Assembly (NCBI GenBank): GCA_019155205.2
Contig: JAHNZQ020003148.1
Span: 1,221,534 to 1,253,573, forward strand
Length of the DNA stretch: 32,040 nucleotides
Source: Gracilaria vermiculophylla
Lineage: Eukaryota > Rhodophyta > Florideophyceae > Gracilariales > Gracilariaceae
Direction: 5' to 3'
In this document: in pieces, positions 1 to 10,352 of the stretch
Position numbering within the stretch: the stretch's first letter is position 1
Layout of the letters: each line of letters opens with the position of its first letter
Program-made: the position numbers and the translations under genes
Notes under the pieces: generated by a model
What the model was told of the DNA's origin: nothing
The model's database searches: none
The model's input: only the letters and a program-made list of their open reading frames with translations

Positions 1-2
1 CA

Positions 3-221
3 AAAAATGGAATGATTACAAAAGCTTTATATCAAGGACGATGCAATTATTGCAGAGGTAATACAAAATCGAAGTTTATATGTTCAGAGTGCTATTCAAG
101 GAAAGAAAAAGAAGTGTTTTTATGTCAAACTGGTACGAAACGAGATTGTTTTATGAAACACATTGAGAAATGTCACGGTGTAGAGAGGCATAGTATCTAC
201 AAGAAACGTCAACAACGTTGA
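3..221 (+). pseudogene. piggyBac transposase C-terminal Cys/His-rich domain (partial)
   Basis: The frame is open from the window edge and ends with TGA at 219-221. It shows the zinc-binding C-terminal domain of piggyBac transposases: a CNYC pair, an ICSEC pair, then VFLC, RDCF, KHIEKCH and a basic tail. In the piggyBac family this domain contacts the transposon ends and lies downstream of the DDD catalytic core. All expected Cys ligands are present here, whereas copy 2 (27910-28143, minus) has lost two (CSEC to YSGC, EKCH to EEFH). The catalytic part would lie left of base 1, so I cannot tell whether the full gene is intact. Confidence 0.75.
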
Positions 222-485
222 CAACATTCGTTTTTTAAGTAAAATTCAACATTTCAATGCAATTATTGAGCAAAAGTTCTTTTACCTTAAGCCCCCTACT
301 AATTCAATCCGCGTTATTTATACTTGCTAGATTATTTAAACTCTATTACGAAACTGCCCCTTTAACAGATGTCACCTTATTCTGTCTGCTGTTCAAGTGG
401 GTGTTGAAAACGTTCTGAGAGTTTAAATATTTTTAGAAGTAGTCGAGCTCCCGAAGGAGTTTTTGAGTTTTTAGAAACTCAGCAA

Positions 486-538
486 GGTTCGAACTCAAGA
501 TTAGTTGCTTGCATGTAGTCTGATGACCACTGAGCTGC
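486..538 (-). repeat. tRNA-like A/B box motif pair inside the piggyBac tail (copy 1)
   Basis: On the minus strand, CAGCTCAGTGG (528-538) resembles a Pol III A box and GAGTTCGAACC (486-496) fits the B-box consensus GWTCRANNC, about 31 nt apart as in a tRNA gene. The stretch between and around them does not fold into a proper cloverleaf, because the T stem does not pair. It is therefore a tRNA-like or SINE-like relic, not a functional tRNA. Copy 2 keeps the B box exactly (27612-27622, + strand) and a damaged A box. Confidence 0.4.
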
Positions 539-674
539 TGTGATAGCTCAGGACGTGTTCTACAACTATTTATTGTTCACAAGCAATCCTGGATAACAGG
601 TTTTTAAATTTAAAAATTCCAAAATACTGGCCTACGGGTCAAATTCCAATTTTTTATTTTTAATTCTGCGTGAT

Positions 675-727
675 GGTGCGCTGACCTCATATGAGGTCAA
701 TTTGACCTTATATGAGGTCAGCGCACC
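675..727. repeat. 53-bp near-perfect hairpin at the piggyBac element end (copy 1)
   Basis: Two 26-nt arms (675-700 and 702-727) pair with one mismatch around a single central T. Each arm begins GGTGCGCTGACCTCATATGA and itself contains a TGACCTCATATGAGGTCA-type palindrome, so the structure is a palindrome of palindromes. The same structure with a few substitutions is present in copy 2 at 27388-27440. It sits about 18 bp inside the inferred element terminus. Confidence 0.85.
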
Positions 728-745
728 GGTCGGATAGACACTAGA

Positions 746-1259
746 TATGCCCATGAGAATGGTGATAACCACCGAGCGGGACGACGTCCTCAGACGCCAA
801 CACTTGTTTTATCGAGAAAGAGACCAGAAGCCAAAAGGTTTTTGAAAATGGATTATTCCTCTACACCAACAGGAGAAATACCGGTTTGTTTCGGTGATAG
901 ACCACAAGCGGTCCATTGCATTGACGCGAATGCCTCCCAGGCTGTTCTTCAATCCTTCACCTGTTTGTCTGCTGTTCGTTTACTCCAGGCTAAACCACGC
1001 CACCGCGTGCACGAGATGCTTCTAGACGGGTGTTCTTCGCCTTGCCTTACCGGATGAATACCCCGGGAATAAAACAGGCTTTGCATCAAACAGCAATGTT
1101 GCATATCATGCAGGATTCGAAAGCCTCACGGAATGCCTTAGATTTATCAAACTTTGGGTATCCGTCGCCGGCTAATTCCTTGTGCTAGTTCTGTCTATTA
1201 TTCCAAAATTTATCTACAGCGCTAACCAGTGTGACTCTGTAACGACGCACAACTCTTAT
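746..1259. other. Unassigned DNA between piggyBac end and Ty3 relic
   Basis: Short open frames occur (for example 842-1057, +) but none resembles a protein I recognise, and none shows coding-like composition. This could be the decayed 5' LTR and gag region of the Ty3 relic that follows. I found no direct repeat of it downstream of the integrase that would prove an LTR. Confidence 0.4.
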
Positions 1260-1639
1260 ACAGGCTTGACAACAAAATAAGCAGGAGATGACTATGATGC
1301 CGACGGGAAGCCGGACGGAAACACTTTGAATAAGAAGCGATCAACGGAAAACGCCGCAAATTTACCTACGGCCTGTTCAACTGGTCATCACTACGGATTC
1401 TGGGAAGTCGAAGCCCCAAAAAGAACAACAAGAGGAAAAAGAATAAAAGTTGGACATGAGGCCGCCACCGATTTAATACCAAATAGCGGAAACACAGACC
1501 ATAAAAAACCCAGAGCGGGTGGAACCTAAACGGCTGTAAAACAAAGCACAGGATACGGACCAAATGTATTCGATTGGTTACCTACAAAATGACAAACATA
1601 ATGTTTCTACCACCCTTGGAGTCTTTGCTACATAAGAAA

Positions 1640-1990
1640 CACCTTGTCTAGCCGTCCTGCACAGAGGCACCGGATCCAATCCGATTGCCAAGAAGCTAGC
1701 ATCAACTGAAACTATTCAAGAATCTCAAATAGTGCACTTTCGGAGTCCCTTTATGAATCTCAACCGATGGCTCTTTCCCACCGTGGGCTCCATTCAACTT
1801 CAGGTACCCTCGGGGTTTCTGACCGTTTGCACGCAGCTCGCTGTCGTCAAGAAGCTGGCAACAGACTGTATTCCGGGTACATCGCTCAATGTCCGCCACG
1901 TTCAGGCTACATACCCTCCGACCGGTATGATTACTCTCTACATGGGACCCCGTATCTCCATAATGGGTCAAGCTCTTTGAAAAGAATAAC
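1640..1990 (+). pseudogene. Ty3-type retropepsin (protease) remnant
   Basis: A frame reading AVLHRGTGSNPIA (near 1650-1690) aligns with the retropepsin active site that normally reads LDTGA, so the catalytic Asp appears replaced by His. Downstream, LATDCIPGTSL (near 1855-1890) matches the conserved C-terminal segment of Ty3 proteases (usually LAVDMLLGTSF). In active elements this domain matures the Gag-Pol polyprotein. The alignment rests on two short motifs, so the domain call is moderate. Confidence 0.5.
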
Positions 1991-2033
1991 CAAGATACAA
2001 TGATAAAAATCACTTGCTGGTATTACGTCTAAC

Positions 2034-2414
2034 ATGGTGCGCGTCCCCCACGATATGGTCCTCAAATCATCCCACAAAGTGGTTGTCAAAGATATCTGTT
2101 ACCAACCTGGAGTTCTTGTGCTGCAAAATGACTCCGGGTTCTTGGAACTTCACCTCAACATAATGGGCAATGAAATTCTCGATAACAGCACAAACCAATC
2201 GTTTAGGTTGTTTCTCACAAACTTTAGTGAGAATGCTGTAAAACGTTTCAAGCGGAACATTACTGATTGGAGGTTTCCCGCCCCTGGTGTAGTATTCGCC
2301 ATTTCACGGCAAGTAGTTGACGAATACAATAACTTTAAAGAGTGGAAAGGAAGCATCGATTTCGCTCATTATGAAGATCAGACTACCGCTAGAAAGCAAA
2401 AATGTGAATATTAA
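2034..2414 (+). pseudogene. Ty3 pol linker between protease and RT
   Basis: The frame contains segments such as GVLVLQNDSGFLE, FRLFLTNFSENAV and PAPGVVFAIS. These correspond to the variable beta-rich linker that precedes the RT in Ty3/gypsy polyproteins, including the phrase (F/V)(L/Y)L(S/T)NFS found there. It has no known catalytic role. A stop at 2412-2414 interrupts it before the RT, which resumes near 2540. Confidence 0.5.
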
Positions 2415-2539
2415 AGTCGAGAGAGACCCCCTGTGACGCAAAATTGTCGACTTAGAGGACCTTTTCAGCTCAATGCGGTCAGGAGAGCTAGGCATAGTAT
2501 AGGCTGAAAAGCACCGGACTTAACTGAGCTCGTGAACTA

Positions 2540-3372
2540 GACTGGTCCATCAAGCTCCGTACCGCGCCGGGCCAAAGATCCGAGAAGTAGAATTCCATGA
2601 GATGGACTTCATGCTTAAAGAAGGCGTGATAGAACCCGTCACTTTAGAATGGGCCAGCCTCATGGTTGTGGTTCAGAAGGAAAGAGACAGCAAAATGAGG
2701 ATTTCGTTGACTACCGAAAGCTAAATGTCGTTACGGTGAGGTATTCATACCCGATAACCCGAAGAGACGAGTGCATTTACTCAATAAAAGATTTAAAAGT
2801 AATCACCATCTTATATGCAAATCGCGATTACTGGCAAGCGGATATCTTGGAGAAAGACAACGACAAAGCGACGTTCAAGGGCCATGCCAGTTTTGAACAT
2901 TTTGAGACGGATGTCATATGGTTTGCGAAACGCACTACACACTTTCCAGAGAGATTTGGTAGTCATTCTCTTCCGGATGAAATTGAAAAACGCCCTGATA
3001 TACATTGAAGATACCGTGATCTTATCTAGCACCGTCGGGGATCCTTTTAATCATGTAAAAACCATACTTGGCATTCTCTAACAGACGGAAGGGACTTTTA
3101 GGCTAATGAAGTGAATGTTTGTTGACCAGGATGTGGAAAACCTGGGACATGTAAACAGTCACGGTCGCTTGACAGTTGCCGAAAGAAATATCCGAGTGTT
3201 CCAAGACGTGAGGATCTCAAGAACCAAAACGAATATAAGTTTCTTCACTGGCATATGTATACTTTACGTTTGGTTTGAAAAGGTGTTTGCCAAGCCTGCG
3301 GCTCCCTTGAACAGAATATTAGAGGAAGGCCACCTGAAAAGCTTCGAATGTCTAGAGAAAGATGAGGTATAG
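2540..3372 (+). pseudogene. Ty3/gypsy reverse transcriptase remnant
   Basis: RT motifs are visible in sequence although the frame changes. The YRAGPKIREVEFHEMDFMLK and GVIEP entry region lies near 2555-2640. WASLMVVVQK and VDYRKLNVVT lie near 2650-2735, YWQADI near 2830, RMSYGLRNALHTFQR in the +1 frame near 2905-2960, and the catalytic box YIEDTVILS near 3000-3030. The catalytic box normally reads YxDD, so one catalytic Asp is Glu here. The connection region (NLGHV, GRLTVAER, SRTKT, AKPAAPLNRIL) follows at 3115-3350. At least two frameshifts separate these parts. Confidence 0.8.
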
Positions 3373-3835
3373 GCTTTTCGTACCCTGACGGTTGCTTATC
3401 TCTCCCCACAGGTCTGAGCCCTGTCCATGCCGGGACAACCGCACATGTTGGTAACAAATATCCTAATCAGGTAGGATGATGCCTCACATAAGAGCAGTAA
3501 AATGCAAATAATGCACCAATCGGATATTGAAGCAGAGCTCTGATCATGGCGGAACAGAACTACTGTGTAACAGAAAAGGAATGCCTCAGGGTAGTATGGA
3601 ACGTACTGATGTTCAGGTTTTATCTTTTTGGAGTTACGTTCGCCATGCGGACGGACAGTAGTGGGTTTTTTCGGATTTTCAGTCTCAGGGACGCATCCAG
3701 ATAATCTGCCAAATGGAGATTGCAATGGTCGAAGTTTTAAGATGAGGTGAAATATAGACAGGAAACAAAGCAAAATATGGCAAACGCGATGTCTTGCCTG
3801 CAAAGTAATGGGTCAGAAGAGGAACCCATAGAGGA
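3373..3835 (+). pseudogene. Ty3/gypsy RNase H remnant
   Basis: One frame reads AEQNYCVTEKECLRVVW (near 3551-3602), the region with the catalytic Glu, then MRTDSSG (the TDH box with Asp) and AKWRLQW, with two TAA stops before KYRQETKQNMANAMS (near 3748-3800). These correspond to the RNase H fold of Ty3 elements, which removes RNA during cDNA synthesis. The upstream TLDTDA-type motif appears as MLVTNI, with the first catalytic Asp lost. Confidence 0.75.
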
Positions 3836-4249
3836 AATCGTCCCTCGTTTTCTGGAGCAACCCGTTGTACATGAGGAGTACCACATGGGTGTGAAACTCA
3901 AGCACACGTTCTTGTATAAAGAAGATGGCAACAGAAGAACCGTAATTACGATGAATATTACGGAAAACCTATCGAAGTGGACAATCAAAGTCAATTTCTT
4001 ACCGGAACAAGCGACCGACGGGTTATACGAAAGGCTGCTCTGATTGGTAGGTCAGAAAGAGACTCAGTTCCACTACGACGACGAGAGGTGCCTGCTTCAG
4101 TGATGTACTCTGTATGTGCTGCCCTAAAGAATGGTCCATGAGTGGGTACGATATCTGGTACTACATCTAGCACACGTTTCTGTGTTATTGGGCTATTTGA
4201 GCGGTTCAAGCATTTTCTAAACCTTAAAAAGAGAAACTTAGGGTCTGTG

Positions 4250-4958
4250 GTTTACACAATATGTTACCTTTTTTGTTGCGAACCGCTCTAATTTTGTTAT
4301 GAACCAAGCTGGGGTGCTCAAGCACAGAGAGTACTTGAATTTGTTACCTGTCTCCCGCCCATTGGCGTTCATATTGAATAACCTCCTGGGACCGCTAGCC
4401 AACACTCCCAAGAGCCGTAGGCATGTGGCAGCCATCACCTATAGGTCTACCAAATTGACCATAGCTATTCCCTCGAAGAGCACAATCTCGACCGTCTTTG
4501 TGGAAGCATTCCTGATCAATTTGGTACATCGGTATGATCCACCTCTACACCTTCTCACAGACAACAGATCTAATTTGCTCTCAAAGTCCTTCGAAACCCT
4601 TTGCGTTCTTGTATGTCTGAAAAGTTACTTCAAGACTGTATACAATCCCTTATTCAATGGCCAAATTGAACGATGCAACAAATCTCTGGTGATGTGGCTC
4701 CGACATTATGTCACGAAACAAGGAGCCTCTTGGACAGATTTCGTTCAACCATTTCCAAACGGCAACAATCTACAGGTGCAAAGGTCCACAGAAACGAGAC
4801 CCTTTGACGTCGTTTTGGCTGGTCACCCCCATGGCATATTTAGAACCAGTGGCCCAATGCTTCAACAGGCAGTGGGGACTGAAAAATCCTCATGGGTGAA
4901 GAAGTCGATTCTCCAACACCTCTCGGAAACGCTTAAGATTGCAAGCGGAAAGATTTAG
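4250..4958 (+). pseudogene. Ty3/gypsy integrase core remnant
   Basis: The frame from about 4278, with an internal ATG at 4299, stays open to 4958. It reads like the integrase core: LNLLPVSRPLAFILNNLLGP, then ITYRSTKLT, LLTDNRSNLLSKSFETLC, YNPLFNGQIERCNKSL and RHYV. Of the D,D(35)E residues, the first (normally D in the (I/M)DLLGPL motif) is N, while the second (LLTDN) and the Glu (GQIER) are kept. The upstream zinc-binding HHCC part is unrecognisable. A useful 219-residue open stretch remains, but loss of the first Asp predicts no activity. Confidence 0.8.
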
Positions 4959-5279
4959 AGTGCCCAGCAGCGGTAAAAGGCCTGTCACGACAAACAGCTG
5001 AAGCGCGTAATCCAATTAGAAGCGCGAGACTATGGTGATGTAGATGCGTCTCCAGGCCACGCCAGACTAGTCCCGGGAGCAGACTGGGAACACCAATTGA
5101 ATAGTGTAATGGTTCTATTGAATCTACTTCCAAAACCTTTGCGCCCGTTCGAACGTCTGTGTTCTCTGAATTCTAGTTTCGTGGTCAGAATTGGAGGAAT
5201 ACTAAGTAAAGGAAAACCAGGAAATTTGCCCAGATTTGGAATATCAATATTTGTAAATATATTTTCATACATTCAGAAT

Positions 5280-5309
5280 TGCTAGTTTGTCATGGAAGTA
5301 TAACTAGCA
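5280..5309. repeat. Short inverted repeat, possible LTR edge
   Basis: TGCTAGTT (5280-5287) and AACTAGCA (5302-5309) are perfect inverted complements. AACTAGCA recurs at about 5345-5352. A purine tract (AAAGGAAAA, near 5209) lies upstream, so this could be the start of a 3' LTR of the Ty3 relic. No matching 5' LTR was found, so the assignment is weak. Confidence 0.25.
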
Positions 5310-5499
5310 ATGAAGGGCACATATCCTAGTTTTCTTGTACAACAAACTAGCACGAAACTTCTTGTTTCCTTGTTTGCCTCTACAACATACCGGGTCCAAC
5401 AGCCGCAAAATAGACCACGCTATGGTGCAATAGAACTTTACATAGATAGATAAATAGCTGTATCAGGAATCTGTGTTTATTGCGCCAGTTTCTCTACTT

Positions 5500-8045
5500 T
5501 CCTCGCCCACTACAACGCCTCCAAATCACAAGAAACCATGCCTCCTTCCTCCAAAACATGCATGCGTCATAATGTTCTCCTCAACTATCCCATTTATTCA
5601 TTCTTTCACGCCCTCCGCGCTTCATCATGCCGCACCCCTGCTTCCATGGCTGCCACTTCTCCGCTCGCACCATTGCTATCATCGAGCACCACCAGTGAAG
5701 GTGGATCCATCGCCTCACTTCCATCAAACGCTTCCTCTCCTCAGGCAATTGTGCCGCCAGCTCCTACCCTCGAAAGCGCCCCAAGCCCATCGCATAAATC
5801 CCCCTTCCACCTCTACCGTCGAACTGCTTTCCATACAATGCCCCCTTCGCCGAGCACGACTACTTCCACCAACAGCAATTCTCCCCCTCCCTTCATACCG
5901 AAAACAAAATCCACATCACCAACACCCCGCCTAGTTCGGTCTCCTCCTCCATACCCGTCCCACTACCCTCATTCATCCCCGTCTCCACATCTCCACACCT
6001 TGCCCGCTCATTCTCTACGTCCTCTATATCGCCTGCAAACTCGGCCTTCGAAAGCAGACGAACTCATCTTCCTTCTCAACAACCTCGCATTATCCAAGTC
6101 TTCATTCCAAAACTCAATCTCTTTCGGCAGGAAGTGACTAGAACTCCAGAAAAACTATTCAATCACAGAATCATCCCCATCGGCTTCTCTGCCTGCTCCA
6201 TCCCTCACCCTCCACACCCGATTTTCCACCACCATCTTTCTCAAGTCCGCAATCGACGTCCCTTAGCGACCACGTGTCCTCGCACCTTTCAAAAACACTT
6301 TCTTCTATCCCATCAGCCCGAAAACAGCTTACGGATCTCCCGCCTTCGGACATCCCATGGCATCTGCACTCGAACATGAAGCACTCCTCGCCCTTTAAGC
6401 CGCAATTATGCAGTCCACCACCGATAGCGTGATCTTGCTCACACCATACGTCATCTAAATCGACTCTTTCATTGACTTCGCCCAAAGATACGGTGATAAT
6501 TCTTGCACACCTCTCGAAAGCTCCGCAGTCACTTCATACCCTCTCAAAAATATTGTCATCAACTTCTTGGAACCCTTTCGTTACGAAGAAATCTCTGACA
6601 ACCTCACCCTTTTCTGGTTCCTTCCAACTTCCTTCGATCACACAGCCCCTTCTATAGAAGCAGAAAACATTTCTCAGACCTCCTCCAGCATCCCTCGCCA
6701 CCTAGAATTCAAGATCATACAACTAGCGCTCTCCAATCTCCTCAAACCACTTCTTGGCTCTGGACTCTTCGGCTTCCCCTTCCGTGACGCCCACGGTGTT
6801 CTCCGCAAATGTCATCGAGTCATCGGTACCAACTGCGCTGATATCCTTTCGACTAAAGAAATCCCCGAGATCCGCCACCGAACTCCACTAGAGCACCCAT
6901 GCCTTAAATGCATGGTCAGCCACTCCAATCTCTATCTCTCCGTTCCCAAAATCTCCCCACGCACACAACTTTAGACCTTGACGGCACGCAAATCCTGTTA
7001 CACACTCCTTAATCAGTCATAGGTGGTCCTTCTCGATCGCATGCCCGAAGACGTCCACACCAAGGAGGAACCAGCCGTCGATGCCCTTCAGTCCATCTCC
7101 CTTGAAAAGTATTCCCCCCCTCTTTAAATCATGCCTACTTCTCAACATCCATCAACACCTCTCTCCTTCCAATATCGTCCACTTCTAAGCCCTCCAAAAA
7201 TCGCATTTCGGTGTCTCGAAGATAGTCAAGCTCACCGCCTTCGAACGACTCAAATCAGAAGAACACATCACCACCGTTGGTTCCATAAATGCCCATCGAT
7301 CCTTCCATTCGGTCTACACTTCTCTCCTCAAGCACTCAAAATGCCACTCCCGCCGCCATCAAAAAGCACTCTTCCGCCTCCGGACTTCACACTGCACTTT
7401 AAATTTCCGAAAACGTTCAGGACCTCAACCCGGGTTAGGGGTTTAGACTCAGCTCTCATCACAGTCGTCTTTAAAAGAAACACGGATACTCTTCTCATGT
7501 CCGTGCGACAAAACAACTTCACCGAATATAATCCGTTCTTTCAAGTGCACAACTGTAACCATTCTCGGCACACACCACACGTCCAGCTTAAGTACAATCA
7601 CGTTTCATCTCCTCAATCACACTTTCGAATACATTTACCGACTAGGAGGACTCCAGCTCAAAGATGCAGGCAAATACGAATAGGTTCATGTTTTTTTCAA
7701 GGCCTACTACCAACAAACTTCCGAGCACAAATCCGCTGCACAAAACGAAATCATTCGTGCAATCCATCGTTCCGACGCTCTCCACCACGGCAACGCCCTC
7801 TGTGCCGCTCCTTCACTACGCTCATCATCAGTGTCCCTCGCTTCTTCCTCCCATACATGTCGACCAGGTTTCGTCCACGATGGAAAAGCAGTCGACTTCT
7901 CCGATCTCATCACCGCACACAAAGACCTTCGCTCCAATCCCCACTCATATTTTTAATAACTCTTCACCACCATTACCCTTTCGATCCTCGCACAAATCGG
8001 AAAAGATTCTCACTCCTCATTTATCACCCTCTCACTACAAAACTT
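5500..8045 (+). mobile_element. Relic of a large Plavaka/KDZ-like (CACTA-type) DNA transposon
   Basis: The + strand is strongly pyrimidine-rich here, which leaves long chance frames open, but only some segments read like protein. A possible N-terminal zinc-finger segment, HFSARTIAIIEHH, lies near 5655-5695. A conserved core lies at 6567-6974 and a C-terminal region near 7210-7960 (FERLKSEEH, LKHSKCHSR, YRLGGLQLKDAGKYEYVHV, FKAYYQQTS). These recall the large transposases of the Plavaka/KDZ group known from fungi and some algae. The relic contains several stops and frame changes, and terminal inverted repeats were not found. Confidence 0.45.
6460..6974 (+). pseudogene. Conserved core of Plavaka/KDZ-like transposase (fragment)
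   Basis: In one frame the segment reads FLEPFRYEEISDNLTLFWFL and later LLKPLLGSGLFGFPFRDAHG, VLRKCHRVIGTNCADI, KEIPEIRH and HPCLKCMV, ending with TAG at 6972-6974. The arrangement resembles Plavaka-type transposases: residues before the metal-binding core, a (D/C)ADGxxR-like step, then a CADxPE-like motif and a CxxC pair. The CADI segment and the CLKC pair are the recognisable marks. I am moderately sure of the superfamily and unsure of the exact family. Confidence 0.45.
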
Positions 8046-8581
8046 AGACCTCAATTAAATATGAATATCCATGTGGCGCTGGATCTTTGTAAGTCATTTT
8101 GCGACCGACGCGCCGTAAAAAGAGAAGCTGTCATTCAACCGGTAGGTGTAGTATTCCTCCACTTTGGCGAAGAGGACATTAAGCGAGACGTCCTTCCTGA
8201 CCCTCCTGCTTTTCTCCTTGGAAGGTATACTGTCCTCCGAGTTGGAGCTTTTTACGGATTCAGAACCTCAGCTTCTCTCCAAATCGGTGTTTTCCTTTCT
8301 GTCATTCTCCCTCCGTTTCTTTCGGCATCTTTTCTTTCGGTTATCTGGGTGCCTGACGACGTCTCCACTATCGCAACTCACCTGAGAAGTATCTTGTCCT
8401 TCTCTCCTCGGGTAAAGCAGTTCGCGACCGATATTCTGTCCTCCTGCGCGGAGCGACAGGTCCAGACGAGTCATATAAGTATTCCAAAGGTCTTTCCGTT
8501 TCCCTACGGCAGTATCCTTTCCTCCTCTGGCGTAGGGGGCGTCTGTGTCCTGTCCTTCTCTGCCCGGAGTCACCATAGGTA
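8046..8581. other. Unassigned stretch with imperfect repeats, probably 3' of the retroelement frames
   Basis: On the minus strand (8268-8576) the frame contains imperfectly repeated units REGQDT, GGKDT, GGQNI and REGQDT. These come from DNA repeats of the type GGACAGGATACT. They follow directly after the gag-like frame ending at 8582, so they may belong to the same element. A 484-codon + strand frame also crosses this stretch, but it is a chance opening in pyrimidine-rich DNA. Confidence 0.3.
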
Positions 8582-9472
8582 TTAATAGAGGAAACCTATC
8601 CTGTATGGAAGAATGAATTTGAAACGCCCCTGCGGGAGCAGCTGCGAGGTTTGGGAACGAACCTCCGCACGGATAACATCTGAGATTACCTTTAGGAGGG
8701 GATCCGAGTCCAGAAATGCATCTACAACTCGGTGAGCACTCTCCGATGCGATATTATTCAGAAGGGCGTGGCGACGCGCTCCAAAATATGTCTCAATACC
8801 AGCAGGGATTCTTTTGACCAGCTCATGTGAGAGCCAGTCCGTACGAAGCGGTGCGAGGCACTCCAAGAGGGAGCTAGCTTCCGGGTGTCCTCTTTCGAGC
8901 AGCTCCTCAGGTGGCGGCTGCGATCCCGTTTGCGGTTCTTCAACCTCCGTATTGGCGTTCTCCAGAGATGTCGCAGAGGATTCCGCTTGCCTCTTATCGT
9001 GCAGTCTCCGAAAGCGATCCCTGAAACGCTTCACGGAGGGGCCAGGATTCCGAAGAAGACTTTTAGGGTCTTCCAGTCTGGCTGCCATTTCCAGTGGAGC
9101 GCTTCCCGTGCGAAGCGCACCGATGGAGTCGGTTGCTTGAGTGTTCTGTAGGGGGTTTTCCCATGCAGTGTTCCGAGAGGTCCATATAAGAATACGTCGG
9201 GGTTGATTTCCTTCCACTCCCGGATCCTGTAATGGAAGAATTCCACTGTCCGGTTCCGATCGTTGCAAACTAATTACACTGTTCTGTCAGGACTCTTGTG
9301 ATTCCTTTAGGAAACTGACCTTTCTAAATTGGGAGAACAGTTCTGGGACCTTCAGTTGTCTTTTCGAGGTGGTAGCTGACAATGTCCGGTAGGAGGTTTT
9401 GGTGACTCCAAAGGCGCGAGTTCCTAAAGTTGGTTGAAGTGCAAAGCCTTTCAGGGAGATTTTTCTCGGCAC
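8582..9472 (-). pseudogene. Gag-like reading frames of an LTR retroelement (copy 1)
   Basis: On the minus strand, 9472-9287 encodes LGTRAFGVTKTSYRTLSATT. A second frame (9268-8582, no ATG start) encodes a charged region (RFRDRFRRLHDKRQ, EEPQTGSQPPPEELLERG) followed by a helical part ending GRFKFILPYRIGFLY. The N-terminal segment recurs at 24850-24920 as LGIRAFGVNENYYRTLCVTT, so it was a translated, conserved part of a dispersed element. Charge pattern and position suggest a Gag-like protein. No CCHC knuckle or pol is seen. A further frame change near 9150 is likely. Confidence 0.4.
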
Positions 9473-9479
9473 TCTGCCG

Positions 9480-10352
9480 GTTCACCGAATTCCGGGTTGG
9501 GCGTACTTATGAGAACGGTTAATGTTGCGAGTGCGGTTCGCATCCGTTTGCGCGGTGGGTTCTGGAGTAACCAACCGTGCGCGTGTCGCGCGCCGTGGCA
9601 CTCGTGCGGCAGCCGCGCCTGGCACGATAGCTACATAATGTGCGCCGGTTGGCGCCTGCCTTGCACGGTTGATTTAGTGTTTTTCGCTATTTTATTTCTA
9701 TAGTTATTTCAGCCATTTTGGCCCTAGACATACAGTACTTAGCGAGACGGCTCTTTGGCCGTCGCGCCCAGTAAATCGCACCAAGCGGGATCTTCGGTCT
9801 GAACTTGCCACCCACGCGGGTATCTCTCTCCATCTCGGAGAAGTACGCCGTGGACTACGGAAGTCAACCGCCCGTGGCGCCGAAAACCATTGTCTGGACT
9901 ATTCTTCCCTTCTTTCAGGTTCGCCCTCGTACGAGGTTATCCCGACAGGATCTCCGGTCTACCCTTTTCGGACTACGTCCACCACCCACTCAAAGCGGCT
10001 GGCCCGATATCCGCGCGGCACAATATACTACCCAGCCGCAACCGAGATAGCACGACATAATACAGGGAAATCTCACCGTACTTACGGAAACTGCCTCAAG
10101 CACAGGACTTGCCGTATCCCCCGTTTCTTTACTCGTCTTCCTCCTGCACCCATTGCGACGGTTTGGCCCCGGAGCTACGCCCGGCTCGTGTGCCTCGCTC
10201 GAAGAAGACTCTGCCCCTGAACTACCTCGCGAGAGGGGGGTTCGAACACTCTTCGTGGCAATTTTCCTTTTGGGATATTGCACTACAGTGGTCTCCGGTA
10301 ATTACGGTCACAATTAACGAAAATAAATCTAAGTTCTGCAATTTCTCAGCAG
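9480..10352 (-). other. GC-rich leader of the retroelement fragment
   Basis: Between the LTR-like block and the gag-like frames lie about 870 bp with CG-rich palindromic patches, for example GTGTCGCGCGCCGTGGCAC-like sequence near 9585-9603. There is no recognisable protein. In copy 2 the corresponding interval is only about 330 bp and not obviously alignable, so one copy carries a deletion or the other an insertion. A primer-binding site could not be identified with confidence. Confidence 0.3.

Larger units (their letters stand above)
1..745 (+). mobile_element. 3' end of a piggyBac-type DNA transposon (copy 1, truncated by window edge)
   Basis: This stretch is the inverted counterpart of 27370-28109: base 1 matches 28109 and base 745 matches 27370, after which the two copies diverge abruptly. 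It carries the C-terminal Cys-rich part of a piggyBac transposase, an AT-rich non-coding tail, tRNA-like box motifs on the minus strand, and a 53-bp hairpin close to the end. The abrupt loss of similarity after the shared GACACTAGA marks the likely element boundary. No TTAA target-site duplication, usual for piggyBac, is visible there. The rest of the element lies outside the window. Confidence 0.75.
1260..5290 (+). mobile_element. Decayed Ty3/gypsy LTR retrotransposon (pol region)
   Basis: Remnants of protease, a conserved linker, reverse transcriptase, RNase H and integrase follow each other in the order typical of Ty3/gypsy (Metaviridae-type) elements, all on the + strand. Each piece lies in a different or repeatedly shifted frame and contains stops, so the element is dead. 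Gag and both LTRs are not recognisable. The ends given are approximate: the left one is set by the last likely upstream remnant, the right one by a TGCTAGTT/AACTAGCA inverted repeat near 5280-5309. Confidence 0.8.

Noticed and set aside
486..552. Functional tRNA gene
   Set aside because: A and B box words exist, but acceptor, D and T stems do not pair in either copy, so at most it is a tRNA-derived relic.
7131..8585. 484-codon + strand open frame
   Set aside because: It is out of frame with the recognisable transposase segments near 7210-7960, is full of His/Pro/Ser/Arg from pyrimidine-rich DNA, and runs across two unrelated regions. It is a chance opening.
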